From JAQBQB01 sp963757185 (lineage in GTDB: Bacteria; Gemmatimonadota; Gemmatimonadetes; Gemmatimonadales; Gemmatimonadaceae): a stretch of DNA of 64,000 nucleotides. The stretch covers positions 310,001 to 374,000 of the forward strand of contig CAVWQI010000008.1 of the NCBI GenBank assembly GCA_963757185.1, in the 5' to 3' direction. Below, piece after piece: positions 1-8,132 of this stretch (within the stretch, counting starts at the first letter, position 1; every line of letters starts with the position of its first letter). The notes below the pieces were generated by a model, which ran no database searches, was not told the origin of the DNA, and worked only from the letters and a program-made list of their open reading frames with translations. A program made the position numbers and the translations under genes.

Positions 1-1
1 G

Positions 2-364
2 CTCGCCATCGTCGACTCCGCCCTGCCGGTCGCGGCAACAGCATCGGAGGCCGTCGCTCGTCTCGCGGCCAGGCTCGGGGACCTCGCCGATTCCTGCTCG
101 GTGCGTGTCTCGGCGATCCAACTGCGACAGGACAGCGCGACGTCGAACGGAATCACCGAGGTCTCCGCGCGCCTGAACGGAGTCGCGGATGTGGCCGGCA
201 TCGCGTCGTTGCTCCATGCGATCGCCGTCTCGAAGAAGCCACTCGTCGTCCGCGAATTGTCGATCACGTCGTCCGAACCGACCGCGCCGCCGAGCAAGGC
301 TGAGGCGCTGCGCTTCGACGTCCTCGTCGCCGGACTTGCGCGAACCGGCGTGCCGCGGCCATGA
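2..364 (+). CDS. Type II secretion GspM-like protein, 5' end outside window
   Basis: This open frame enters from the left edge and ends four bases into the next start (ATGA overlap at 361-364). The visible 120 residues are the C-terminal part of an alanine-rich protein with a ferredoxin-like alternation of strands and helices, for example the segment DVAGIASLLHAIAVSKKPL around two thirds of the way. That short periplasmic fold and the position directly before a GspC-like gene and a secretin fit GspM, the inner-membrane assembly-platform subunit of the type II secretion system. The membrane helix expected at the N terminus lies outside the window. The family call rests mainly on gene order; the sequence alone is weak. 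Confidence 0.55.
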   Translation, partial: LAIVDSALPVAATASEAVARLAARLGDLADSCSVRVSAIQLRQDSATSNGITEVSARLNGVADVAGIASLLHAIAVSKKPLVVRELSITSSEPTAPPSKAEALRFDVLVAGLARTGVPRP

Positions 365-846
365 GTCGCCCGCGCGTCGCCTCGCTTCTCGTCGCCGGAT
401 CCTTGGCGGGGTTCGCCATCGCCGCCGTTCGTTGGCGCGCGGCGTCGCCACCTCAACTACCTCGTCGCACGATCGCGATCGCGCATGCAACGACGCGCCC
501 GCGACTGAGCGACAGCGTGCTGGACGACGCCGAGGACGCGACCGTATCGAATGATCCCTTTCGACTCGCGAACGAGCCGGCCTCGGTGCGCTTCGATCCC
601 GCGCTCGAGGGTGAATCGGCGAGTCCGGCGGTCCCCATCGTCCGGCCGTCGCTCGTGCTCAAGGCGATCGTCGGCGGGCCACCTTGGCAGGCGGTGATCG
701 ATGGAATCCCCGGACAACCGCCCGGCACGATCGCCGGGCCGGGAGCGCGTTTCGACAAGCTCGTCATTCGCAGCGTCACGCGCGACGCGGTCATCGTGCA
801 AGGTCCCGACACTACCTGGTCGCTCGCGTTCAAGGGCCGCATGTGA
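361..846 (+). CDS. Type II secretion GspC/PilP-like inner-membrane protein
   Basis: A 161-residue protein with one N-terminal membrane helix (about residues 8-24), a long proline- and acid-rich periplasmic linker, and a C-terminal small beta domain from about residue 95 (LVLKAIVGGPPWQAVIDG through VIVQGPDTTWSLAF). This matches the homology-region domain of GspC and PilP, which docks on the first N domain of the secretin and links it to the inner-membrane platform. Its start overlaps the preceding gene by four bases and its stop overlaps the GTG start of the secretin gene, so translation is coupled across all three. No PDZ domain is present, unlike the longer proteobacterial GspC. Some annotations would call it GspN. 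Confidence 0.6.
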   Translation: MSRPRVASLLVAGSLAGFAIAAVRWRAASPPQLPRRTIAIAHATTRPRLSDSVLDDAEDATVSNDPFRLANEPASVRFDPALEGESASPAVPIVRPSLVLKAIVGGPPWQAVIDGIPGQPPGTIAGPGARFDKLVIRSVTRDAVIVQGPDTTWSLAFKGRM

Positions 847-2351
847 GGATTCTCATGGCCCTGTCGATGGCCGTCCTGTCGGCGCAGCGGGGAGCCGCTC
901 AAGCACCGCATGCCTTGCCGGACAGCGTGACGATCCGGATCGTCGCCACCGAACTGCGATCGGCCGTGCAGATCATGCAGCAGTACCTCGACCGGCCCGT
1001 GATCTTCGTCGGTTCGTCGCCCGGCCCGCAGGTTACGCTCGAGACGCCGCGCCCCGTGCCGCGCGCCGACGTTGCGCGCTATCTGCGCGGACTGCTCGAT
1101 GCGCAGGGTTACGAGCTGGTGAACGACACAGCGTCGGGCACCTATCGTGCGCGGCTCAAGGAGACGCCGCCCGCGCCGCGCGCCGCAACCATGCCGACGC
1201 CGCCGACTTCTGGCTTTGCGCCGACGGCCCGTCCGCAAGCGGCAGCGGAACTCTTCGTGATCGCGCTCAAGCACGCCCGCGCGGCCGACGTCGCGTCGAA
1301 CGTCAACACACTCTTTGGCCGCGGCACGTTCGGCCAAGCCCAGAACAGCTCTCAATCGCGCACGCTCGCCGAAGAACTGCGCGCCAACCAGGTGCCCCCG
1401 CTCGACGCCGGCGCGCTCGCAACGCCAACTCCCGGAACCTCCGCCGGCCGCCCGGCCACTCTCACGGGCGACATCACCATCGTTCCCGACCCGCGCGCCA
1501 ACAGTTTGCTCATTCGCGCCAACCGCGCGGACTTCGATCTCATCAAGGCGATCGTCGATCAAGTCGACGTGCGGCCGGCCCAAGTGCTCATCGAGGTGTT
1601 GATCGTCGAAGCGCAGCGCGACCGCAGCTTCAGCCTCGGCATCTCCGCCGCCGCCGACGATGTCAGTCTCGCGCACCGCGGCGGCGCGATGCTCGGCAGC
1701 GCGGCGCTCGCCCCCGGATCGGGTGGACTCGGCGACTTCACGCTCAAGGTCATGGGACTCGGCGGCGTGAACCTCGGCGCCACGATCGGCGCGGCCGCGG
1801 GGCGTGGCGACGTGCGCATCATCAGCCGGCCGGTCGTGCTCACCGCGAACGACGAGCAGGCTGAAGTCGTCGTCGGGAGCCAGCGGCCGTTCGTGCAGGT
1901 CGCGCGCACGTTGCCGACCGCGGACGTGGGCATTCGCGATGAGGTCGTGCAGTACAAGGACGTCGGCACGAGACTTCGCGTGCGTCCAACGATCAGCATC
2001 GACGGCACCGTGCAGCTCGACGTCTCGCAGGAAGTGAGCAACGCGACGACGGAGACGCAGTTCAACGCCCCCGTGATCTCGACCCGGTCGGTGCGCACGG
2101 ATCTCATCGTCCGTGACGGGCAGACGATCGTGTTGGGCGGCCTCACGGATCGCGAGCACGACGTCCAGTCCGAGGGGGTGCCGTTCTTCTCGAGCATCCC
2201 GTTCATCGGCGGATTCTTCGGGCGGCATTCGCGCAGCACGACCGAGACCGAGTTGTTCATCTTCCTCACGCCGCGCGTCATCCGGAGCGACGAGGACGCC
2301 GAGCGTCTCACGTCGCCCCTGCGGGATCGCGCGGAGAAGATCAAGCCGTGA
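843..2351 (+). CDS. gspD: Type II secretion secretin GspD
   Basis: A 502-residue outer-membrane secretin. The GTG at 843 is chosen because it overlaps the previous stop and gives a signal peptide (hydrophobic residues 3-20 ending AAQA); ATG 855 is an alternative. Domains in order: an N0/STN-like domain (about 25-100), an N1-type domain beginning ELFVIALKHARAADVASNVN (about 135-165), a further N domain with TGDITIVPDPRANSLLIRA (about 210-230) and the secretin barrel with VIEVLIVEAQ-like and VRTDLIVRDGQTIVLGGL motifs, ending near SIPFIGGFFG and ELFIFLTPRVI. It is shorter than classical GspD (about 650 residues), mainly through fewer N domains. It forms the pore through which folded proteins leave the periplasm. 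Its last codons overlap the next gene by four bases. Confidence 0.9.
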   Translation: MRILMALSMAVLSAQRGAAQAPHALPDSVTIRIVATELRSAVQIMQQYLDRPVIFVGSSPGPQVTLETPRPVPRADVARYLRGLLDAQGYELVNDTASGTYRARLKETPPAPRAATMPTPPTSGFAPTARPQAAAELFVIALKHARAADVASNVNTLFGRGTFGQAQNSSQSRTLAEELRANQVPPLDAGALATPTPGTSAGRPATLTGDITIVPDPRANSLLIRANRADFDLIKAIVDQVDVRPAQVLIEVLIVEAQRDRSFSLGISAAADDVSLAHRGGAMLGSAALAPGSGGLGDFTLKVMGLGGVNLGATIGAAAGRGDVRIISRPVVLTANDEQAEVVVGSQRPFVQVARTLPTADVGIRDEVVQYKDVGTRLRVRPTISIDGTVQLDVSQEVSNATTETQFNAPVISTRSVRTDLIVRDGQTIVLGGLTDREHDVQSEGVPFFSSIPFIGGFFGRHSRSTTETELFIFLTPRVIRSDEDAERLTSPLRDRAEKIKP

Positions 2352-3334
2352 CCGCGCGTGTCAGCGACATCGCCCTCGTCGGCGAGTCCGCGCCGATGCG
2401 CGAGTTGCGAGCGCTCATCGCCCGCGTTGCGCCGACGCGGTTGCCGGTGCTGATCGAAGGACCGACCGGCAGCGGGAAGGAGCTCGTCGCCGCGCAACTG
2501 CACGGCGCGAGCGGACGAACCGGGGGGCTCGTCGCTTTCAATGTGTGCGCAATCGGCGAATCGATGTTTGAGGACGCGCTCTTCGGGCACGTGCGCGGCG
2601 CGTACACCGGCGCGATCGGCGAGTCGATGGGGTTTCTGCGCGAGGCGAATGGCGGCACGGCGTTCTTCGACGAGATCAGCGGACTCCCGCTTCCGTTACA
2701 GGCCAAGCTGCTCCGCGCGATCGAGACCGGCGTCTTTCGCCCGATCGGCGCGGCGCGCGACGCGCGCAGCGATTTTCGTCCGATCGCCGCGACGAACGAC
2801 GACCTCTCCGAGCTGGTGCACGACGGCCGCTTTCGCGCCGATCTCTGGCACCGGATGAGCGGCGTCGTGCTCCGCGTACCGGCGCTCGTCGATCGCATCG
2901 ACGACGTCCCCTTGCTCGCGCGCCACTTCATCGGCGGCGCGCGCGTGACGGATGATGCAATGACCGCGCTCATGTCACGCGCCTGGCCAGGTAACGTCCG
3001 CGAGCTCCGTCAAGTTCTCGAGGCGGCCAGCGTATTCGCCAACGGCGCCATCGACGCGGCCGCGATCGACGCGGCGCTCGCCAACCGCGGCGCACGCACG
3101 CCGAACACGAACTCGCCCGCTCGGTCGTTGGCCGAGCGGAGCGAGTTGGTCGCGGTTCTCGAGGGAGCCGCGTGGGACACGAGCCGTGCCGCATCGGAAC
3201 TCGGGATTCATCGAGCGACGATGTACCGCCGGATGAAGCGGCACGGGATCGAAATCCCGGCTACATGCCTTGCTTGCCGAGGAGATTCTTCGCCGCGTCC
3301 CGGTGCGCGACGAACGCCGGCGCCACCTTCGTGA
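2348..3334 (+). CDS. Sigma-54-interaction AAA+ transcription activator without sensor domain
   Basis: A 328-residue bacterial enhancer-binding protein. Walker A is GPTGSGKE (38-45), the sigma-54 contact loop is GAYTGA (84-89, the Tyr variant of GAFTGA), and Walker B is FFDEI (106-110). A Fis-type helix-turn-helix follows near residues 278-300 (SRAASELGIHRATMYRRMKR). There is no receiver, GAF or PAS domain: the AAA+ module begins about 10 residues in. It is translationally coupled to gspD (GTGA overlap), so it probably senses secretion-linked state through partners or simply by dosage. The last ~25 residues past the HTH are low-complexity and overlap a convergent gene by 74 bp. Family assignment is firm; its targets are unknown. 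Confidence 0.88.
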   Translation: MTARVSDIALVGESAPMRELRALIARVAPTRLPVLIEGPTGSGKELVAAQLHGASGRTGGLVAFNVCAIGESMFEDALFGHVRGAYTGAIGESMGFLREANGGTAFFDEISGLPLPLQAKLLRAIETGVFRPIGAARDARSDFRPIAATNDDLSELVHDGRFRADLWHRMSGVVLRVPALVDRIDDVPLLARHFIGGARVTDDAMTALMSRAWPGNVRELRQVLEAASVFANGAIDAAAIDAALANRGARTPNTNSPARSLAERSELVAVLEGAAWDTSRAASELGIHRATMYRRMKRHGIEIPATCLACRGDSSPRPGARRTPAPPS

Positions 3335-3821
3335 CCAAGTCCTTCAGCTCGGCGTTCTGAATCGCCGGAAGGAGAGTCTTGGTGACGGCGCCGATCACGG
3401 CGTCGTGGTAGCCGACTTCGTTCTGGAGGAACGCCTTGTCGAACTCGGCGCCCGAGAGGCCGTTGAGGTGCTTCATGACGACGGCGTGGCTCTTCATGCT
3501 GTCGTCGTCTTTCGGTGGGGTCGGCGTAACACCCAGCTTCTTCGCCAGATCGCGCCCTTGCTGGCGCACATTCCTGTGGTCGCGCGCGAGCATCGCACCG
3601 AAGTCACGGATCTCTTTGGTCGAGCCCTTCTTGGCGCCAAGCTCACCCGTCTCGATGTCGGACGTGTTCGCGGCGTCGAAGATGGCGACGATGGTGGGGT
3701 CGTCGAGAGCGATCGCGCGTGTCGAAGCGGGCGCGGGTGCGGCGGAGCCGGTGCGAAGGACGAACGCCGTCGCGGCGACGGCGACGATGGAAGCAAGCGG
3801 GAAGACGCGTTTGAACGACAT
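3261..3821 (-). CDS. DUF4142 secreted protein
   Basis: A 186-residue exported protein. The signal peptide (MSFKRVFPLASIVAVAATAF) is followed by an all-helical DUF4142 domain from about residue 40: FDAANTSDIETGELGAKKGS, then an FGAMLARDHRNVRQQ segment and a C-terminal helix pair with FVAHRDAAKNLL. The conserved acid/His pattern along the helices resembles ferritin-like DUF305/DUF4142 proteins, whose function is not established. It is monocistronic and convergent to the AAA+ activator, overlapping its 3' end. The 174 bp upstream to the next gene hold no obvious motif apart from a GGAGAG-type ribosome site. Confidence 0.85.
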   Translation of the reverse strand: MSFKRVFPLASIVAVAATAFVLRTGSAAPAPASTRAIALDDPTIVAIFDAANTSDIETGELGAKKGSTKEIRDFGAMLARDHRNVRQQGRDLAKKLGVTPTPPKDDDSMKSHAVVMKHLNGLSGAEFDKAFLQNEVGYHDAVIGAVTKTLLPAIQNAELKDLVTKVAPAFVAHRDAAKNLLGKQGM

Positions 3822-3995
3822 CGATCGGCTCTCCTGAAAGGGTCGGGGGTGAGTTCAGGAGCGGTACGCCGCATCGGGCCAATTCGGATTTGCGAGTCGT
3901 TCCCCGAAGCAGGCTGATTTGCCGTCGGCCCAAGGGCGCGTTCCCTTAAGAAGTCAGATCGGGCGAGCCCGCGAGTCACGACACGGATACGATCC

Positions 3996-4619
3996 ATGGC
4001 CGACATTCCATTCATCGCGCGAGGATTTCACGGTAAGCGGCCAGCCGCGCCGCCGGGCCGGCTGCCACCCGGCCAGTACGAGACGCGCGACTTTCCCGTG
4101 CTCTCGGCCGGTCCGACGCCGCGCGCTCAGCTCGACAAATGGGACTTCACGATCACGAGCGGCGACCGTGTGATGCGTTGGTCGTGGAAGGAGCTCGTCG
4201 CGTTGCCGCATGAAACGCCGACCGTCGACATCCATTGCGTGACCAAGTGGTCGAAGTTCGACACCTCGTGGGAAGGAATCTCGGTCGACACCTTGTTGGA
4301 CGCGGCGGGTGTGAGCGGTGTGAGTGCAAAGCCGTTCGCGATGGCGAAGAGCGACGGCGGCTACACGACGAATCTTCCGCTCGCCGACGTCACCGGCGGC
4401 AAAGCGTGGATCGCGTTCGGCTTCGGCGGCGCACCGTTGGACCCCGAACACGGCGGTCCGGCGCGCCTGCTCGTGCCGCATCTGTACTTCTGGAAGAGCG
4501 CAAAATGGGTCCGCGGACTCACGCTCATCGACCGCGACGAGCCGGGGTTCTGGGAGCAGCTCGGATACCATGACCGCGGCGATCCATGGAAGGAGCAGCG
4601 CTACCAGGGCGATCCCTGA
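3996..4619 (+). CDS. Sulfite-oxidase-like molybdopterin oxidoreductase
   Basis: A 207-residue single-domain member of the sulfite oxidase/MsrP (YedY) fold. The molybdenum-ligating cysteine is in VDIHCVTKWSKFDTSWEG (Cys at about residue 75), followed by the GG-rich pterin-binding segments and PHLYFWKSAKWVRGL near residue 165. There is no Tat signal and no C-terminal dimerisation domain, so it is probably a cytoplasmic small member of the family, as found with similar neighbours in actinobacteria. It heads a compact operon with an FAD/NAD reductase one base downstream, which likely supplies or accepts its electrons. The substrate cannot be told from sequence. Confidence 0.88.
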   Translation: MADIPFIARGFHGKRPAAPPGRLPPGQYETRDFPVLSAGPTPRAQLDKWDFTITSGDRVMRWSWKELVALPHETPTVDIHCVTKWSKFDTSWEGISVDTLLDAAGVSGVSAKPFAMAKSDGGYTTNLPLADVTGGKAWIAFGFGGAPLDPEHGGPARLLVPHLYFWKSAKWVRGLTLIDRDEPGFWEQLGYHDRGDPWKEQRYQGDP

Positions 4620-4620
4620 C

Positions 4621-5400
4621 GTGAGCGAACCAAGCGGAGCGATCGCCGCGCCTCGGCTGGCGTGGCAGGTCGCCAGCGTCGTCGAGATTCGCGGCGAGAC
4701 GCCGCGCGCGCACACGCTGGTGCTCGACGTGCCAGGATGGCGCGGGCATCGCGCCGGTCAACACGTAGACGTGCGCCTCGTCGCCGACGACGGCTATCAG
4801 GCGCAGCGCTCGTACTCGATCGCGTCGGCGCCGGAAAACCCGCGCGTCGAGCTCACCGTCGAACGCCTCGACGACGGCGAGGTCTCGCCGTATCTGTGTG
4901 ACGTGCTCCACGCCGGCGACGGGCTCGAGGTGCGCGGGCCGATCGGCGGCTATTTCGTGTGGACGTCGAACCAGGACGGCCCCGTCTTGCTCGTCGCCGG
5001 GGGCTCGGGGATCGTGCCGCTCATGGCGATGATGCGGCATCGCGCGCTCGCTGCCGCCGACCGTCGCGCGAAGACCCCGATGCGGCTTCTGTATTCGGCG
5101 CGGACCAAGTCGGACCTCATCTACGAGCGCGAGCTCGCCGAGCTGGCCGGCCATGACAACGGCGGCGACACGCGCGTGACGTTCACGCTGACGCGCGAAC
5201 CGGCAATGAGCGAGTGGAAGGGCGAGCGGCGCCGCATCGACCGGGCGATGCTCGAGGCCGAAGGCTGGCCGGCCGGCGATTCCGCGCTGTCATATATCTG
5301 CGGCCCCACGCCTTTCGTCGAAGCCGCGGCGAATCTCCTGGTCGAGCTCGGGCATGACGCGTCCCGAATTCGCACGGAACGCTTCGGTCCCACGAGTTGA
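4621..5400 (+). CDS. Ferredoxin-NADP reductase-like FAD/NAD(P) oxidoreductase
   Basis: A 259-residue flavin reductase of the FNR fold. The GTG at 4621 begins one base after the sulfite-oxidase-like gene ends; longer in-frame extensions would run inside that gene and are rejected. An FAD-binding barrel carries QRSYSIAS (RxYS motif, about residue 63) and ends near GGYFVW. The NAD(P) half has VAGGSGIVPLMAM (about 124) and a C-terminal YICGPTPFVEAA. No 2Fe-2S domain is fused. By operon context it is the redox partner of the molybdoenzyme, a pairing seen elsewhere in the family; this is inference. Confidence 0.88.
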   Translation: MSEPSGAIAAPRLAWQVASVVEIRGETPRAHTLVLDVPGWRGHRAGQHVDVRLVADDGYQAQRSYSIASAPENPRVELTVERLDDGEVSPYLCDVLHAGDGLEVRGPIGGYFVWTSNQDGPVLLVAGGSGIVPLMAMMRHRALAAADRRAKTPMRLLYSARTKSDLIYERELAELAGHDNGGDTRVTFTLTREPAMSEWKGERRRIDRAMLEAEGWPAGDSALSYICGPTPFVEAAANLLVELGHDASRIRTERFGPTS

Positions 5401-5421
5401 AGTCCTGCAAGGGAGATGATC

Positions 5422-5688
5422 ATGCCTGACCAGATGCGACTCGACGGAAACGCAGCGGCCGGACAACTGAGCGAGTTGTTCGCGCGCGACGTGACCACCG
5501 CGCTGGCGACGTGCGCCGGCTGCCACACCACGGGGCCGCTCGGCGCGTTGGCCGAGTACGGGCAGAACATGGGCGTCGTGCTGCGGTGTGGGCGATGCGA
5601 TACGGTGATGCTCCGGCTCGTCCGCACTCCACACGCACTCCACGTCGACACGACGGGAATCACCGTAATGGTCGTGCCCGTCAGTTGA
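5422..5688 (+). CDS. DUF6510-type zinc-ribbon protein
   Basis: An 88-residue protein with two CxxC-like pairs, CAGCHT around residue 32 and CGRC around residue 57, spaced as a small zinc ribbon. The ATG at 5422 is preferred over 5416 because the GGGAG at 5411-5415 then lies six bases upstream. It is third in the operon with the sulfite-oxidase-like enzyme and its reductase; the same trio occurs in other high-GC bacteria, where this protein is annotated as DUF6510. The role is unknown, possibly a maturation or regulatory accessory. Confidence 0.8.
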   Translation: MPDQMRLDGNAAAGQLSELFARDVTTALATCAGCHTTGPLGALAEYGQNMGVVLRCGRCDTVMLRLVRTPHALHVDTTGITVMVVPVS

Positions 5689-5695
5689 ACGGCGA

Positions 5696-5741
5696 TGAGA
5701 AATTCGAGGTCAAACGTCGGATTTGTGGCTCAGATTTCTCA
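5696..5741. promoter_or_regulatory. 8-bp inverted repeat after the molybdoenzyme operon
   Basis: TGAGAAAT (5696-5703) is mirrored by ATTTCTCA (5734-5741) around a 30-base spacer. It lies just after the zinc-ribbon gene and about 65 bases before the next gene, in a stretch less GC-rich than its surroundings. There is no U-run, so it is not a classical terminator; an operator or a weak structure is equally possible. Confidence 0.3.
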
Positions 5742-5806
5742 GTTTAGCGGACGCCCTTGCGAGTTCCATGGCAACTCTACAAGCTGAAAGGTGAGGGTAT
5801 GCCCCT

Positions 5807-6679
5807 ATGACATCTGCAACATTTGTTCGACGCAGTCTTGCGGTCGCCATTGGCGCGATCGTCTCCGGCGCGACGCCTCTCGTGGCGCAAAACGAACCGG
5901 CGGTCTGCGTCGCGAGCGTGGCCAGTCTGACGACCGGCACGGCGCAAGGACCGAGGGCACGGGAAGTCGTGAGGTGTCCCGTCACCGGTCCATCCGCGCT
6001 GGCGTGGTACTGGTCGCGAAGCGATCGGATGGACGAGATCGAAGATTGGATAGTCGCTGCGTCGGCCAGGATCCGCGACCAACGGGTATTTCGGGCGGTG
6101 AGCGCGGTCGCTCGCTCCAGTCGTCCGCGCGCGGACCGAATCGACGCGCTGATGGTTCTCGCGCGGTACTACGACGATCGTTACCGCCCCTCGGAAGCGT
6201 TTCTGGAGGGCGACGAGCTGGGGCCGTCGTTGCCGCGGCGCGTTGGCATCGGCGAACCGGTCGTCGGCCTGGACCCGTTGCCGGCCGACTCGCGCGCGCA
6301 AATTGGTCGTATCGTGTTTCAGCTCGCGATGAGCGACCCCGACTCAGGCGTTCGTTCAGCCGCGCACCGGTTGCGACAGGCGTTGGCTCTCGACGATCCT
6401 GCCAACAACCCGCTCGCGGAGGGGGCCATTCAACTCGTGGCCGGCTGCGGTCGCGAGATCACTGTACGCTCGACCGCGGACATCGACGTCACCTTCGACC
6501 TCGTCGTCCCCGAGGCGACCTATAAAGCGCCAGTCACGATTCGCGCCGGCTCGACGAGCAAGCCGGCGGAACTGAAGGTCGTCGCACCCAATGGAACAGT
6601 GTTCGCCCGAAACGGCGGGCATGACCTCGCGCGGCTGGCGTCGCGAAACGGCGAGTGTCCGGGGCGCCCCGGGATTTGA
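5807..6679 (+). CDS. Secreted protein of unknown function, HEAT-like helical middle
   Basis: A 290-residue exported protein (signal peptide about 1-27, ending VAQN). The centre (about 65-200) is a series of short helices with repeated Arg/Ala/Leu patterns such as SAVARSSRPRADRIDALMVLARYY, like degenerate HEAT repeats, and the end is a beta domain containing EITVRSTADIDVTFDLVVPE. Two cysteine pairs could form disulfides. I do not recognise a family. It is followed 22 bp later by a carboxypeptidase-regulatory-like protein and may be co-transcribed with it. A GGTGAGGG stretch precedes the start. Confidence 0.7.
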   Translation: MTSATFVRRSLAVAIGAIVSGATPLVAQNEPAVCVASVASLTTGTAQGPRAREVVRCPVTGPSALAWYWSRSDRMDEIEDWIVAASARIRDQRVFRAVSAVARSSRPRADRIDALMVLARYYDDRYRPSEAFLEGDELGPSLPRRVGIGEPVVGLDPLPADSRAQIGRIVFQLAMSDPDSGVRSAAHRLRQALALDDPANNPLAEGAIQLVAGCGREITVRSTADIDVTFDLVVPEATYKAPVTIRAGSTSKPAELKVVAPNGTVFARNGGHDLARLASRNGECPGRPGI

Positions 6680-6701
6680 AATTCCAGAGGTCGGGAAAAG
6701 T

Positions 6702-8084
6702 ATGAGGCTGGGAGTCGCGAGCCTGGAGCTTGGCGGCAGAAAACGAGGCGCTCTCATTTGGCGCCATGGAGCCGCGGCCCTCGCGTTCGCGACGGTTGCG
6801 AGCGTGCGGTCGCCTCTCGCCGCGCAGACGTCGCCGGTCGTGGGCGTGGTGTTCGACAGCATCCATGGCAAACCGCTCAGCAATGCGTTCGTCACGCTGA
6901 GCAACGTGAGCGGCGGCGAAACGAGCGACGAGTTCGGTCGGTTCCGATTCGCCGCTGTTCCGGCGGGCTCGCACACACTTTCCGTCCAACACGATCTGCT
7001 CGATTCGATCGGTCTGCCAGTTCTTTCGAGAAGCGTGCAAACGCGCGGCGATGACACCGTTCGAATCGCCGTTCCGTCGTTCGCGACGCTTTGGGCGAGA
7101 TTCTGCGGCGGTGACGCGCCCAAGGACACCGCCGTAGTCTTTGGCCGCGTCACGCTTTCCAACGCGCCGGCGGGACTTCCCTTGGCCGAAATCCAGGTCA
7201 CCTGGGCGGATCTCGTCGTCGCCAGGCCGAAGACGGTCGAGCAGCACGTCCGAGTCGCGCGCGTTCGCACAGACACGGCGGGATGGTACGCGCTGTGCGG
7301 CGTTCCGGCGACGACGAACCTCGAGGTCGTCGCGACGACCGGGGGGGACACCAGCGGTGTCATCGATCTTCTTCCCGTCGATCTGCCGATTCGTCGGCGA
7401 GATCTTCGGATCGGTCATGCCGAACCGGGGCGCGGCATAGCGCGCGGCGTGGTCGCAGGCACGACCATGTCGAACGGGTCTGCCGTGCTCGGGGCCCGGT
7501 TGGTCATCGAAGGACTCGAGGCGCGCTCCGATGCCGACGGGCGTTTCCTCATCTCGGGCGTGCCGGTCGGGACGCGCGAGGTTGTGATGACCGAGATCGG
7601 GATGAAGCCGGCGACGGCCACGGTGGAAGTGTCGGCGGAGGATACGGCGTTCGTGGCGTTCGACCTTCAGAAAATCGTCGCGCTGGACGTAATGAACGTC
7701 ACGGCGTCGGCGGTGCGTCGCGGATTCGCGCGCGATTTCGAGTTCCGCAAGAAGGAGGGTTTGGGAAAGTACCTCGATTCCACCTACATCTCGGCCCACC
7801 CCACGCTGACGTCGCTCTTCGATGAACTGCCGTTCACCAGCGTGCGGCGCCGGGCAAACCACGTCGTCGAAGTCGTGTTCGGCCAGGGCCTCAGAGCCTG
7901 CGCTGCCAACGTGCTGATCGACGGACGGGAGGTGCCCCAGGATTTCTTGCAGGACCTGTACCCCGACCAGATCGCCGCGATCGAGGTGTACCGCGACGCC
8001 TACACGACGCCCACGGACATTCAGGCTCGGACGGCGAGCCTGTGCGGAACGATAGCGATCTGGACGAAGCGCGCTTTTCCGTAG
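6702..8084 (+). CDS. Carboxypeptidase-regulatory-like repeats with TonB plug-like C terminus
   Basis: A 460-residue exported protein; ATG 6702 is preferred over a start 111 bases upstream that would run inside the previous gene. After a signal peptide (AAALAFATVASVRSPLAAQ, about 22-40) come three carboxypeptidase-regulatory-like beta sandwiches: VVGVVFDSIHGKPLSNAFVTL, then VVFGRVTLSNAPAGLPLAEIQ, then a third beginning GIARGVVAG and containing the canonical DADGRFLISGVPVG. The last ~120 residues (FDELPFTSVR, CAANVLIDGREVP, IAAIEVYRD) resemble a TonB-receptor plug, but no beta barrel follows. It could be an adhesin, a periplasmic partner of a transporter, or a degenerate SusC-like protein. Confidence 0.8.
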   Translation: MRLGVASLELGGRKRGALIWRHGAAALAFATVASVRSPLAAQTSPVVGVVFDSIHGKPLSNAFVTLSNVSGGETSDEFGRFRFAAVPAGSHTLSVQHDLLDSIGLPVLSRSVQTRGDDTVRIAVPSFATLWARFCGGDAPKDTAVVFGRVTLSNAPAGLPLAEIQVTWADLVVARPKTVEQHVRVARVRTDTAGWYALCGVPATTNLEVVATTGGDTSGVIDLLPVDLPIRRRDLRIGHAEPGRGIARGVVAGTTMSNGSAVLGARLVIEGLEARSDADGRFLISGVPVGTREVVMTEIGMKPATATVEVSAEDTAFVAFDLQKIVALDVMNVTASAVRRGFARDFEFRKKEGLGKYLDSTYISAHPTLTSLFDELPFTSVRRRANHVVEVVFGQGLRACAANVLIDGREVPQDFLQDLYPDQIAAIEVYRDAYTTPTDIQARTASLCGTIAIWTKRAFP

Positions 8085-8132
8085 AACGTTCACGTTCGCC
8101 GAGCTGACACACACCGAACCCTTTTCGACCGC

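Noticed and set aside
453..2228. Long minus-strand frame opposite the type II secretion genes
   Set aside because: It is antisense to well-supported genes with strong codon bias on the plus strand, and its product is Arg/His-rich low complexity typical of shadow frames in GC-rich DNA.
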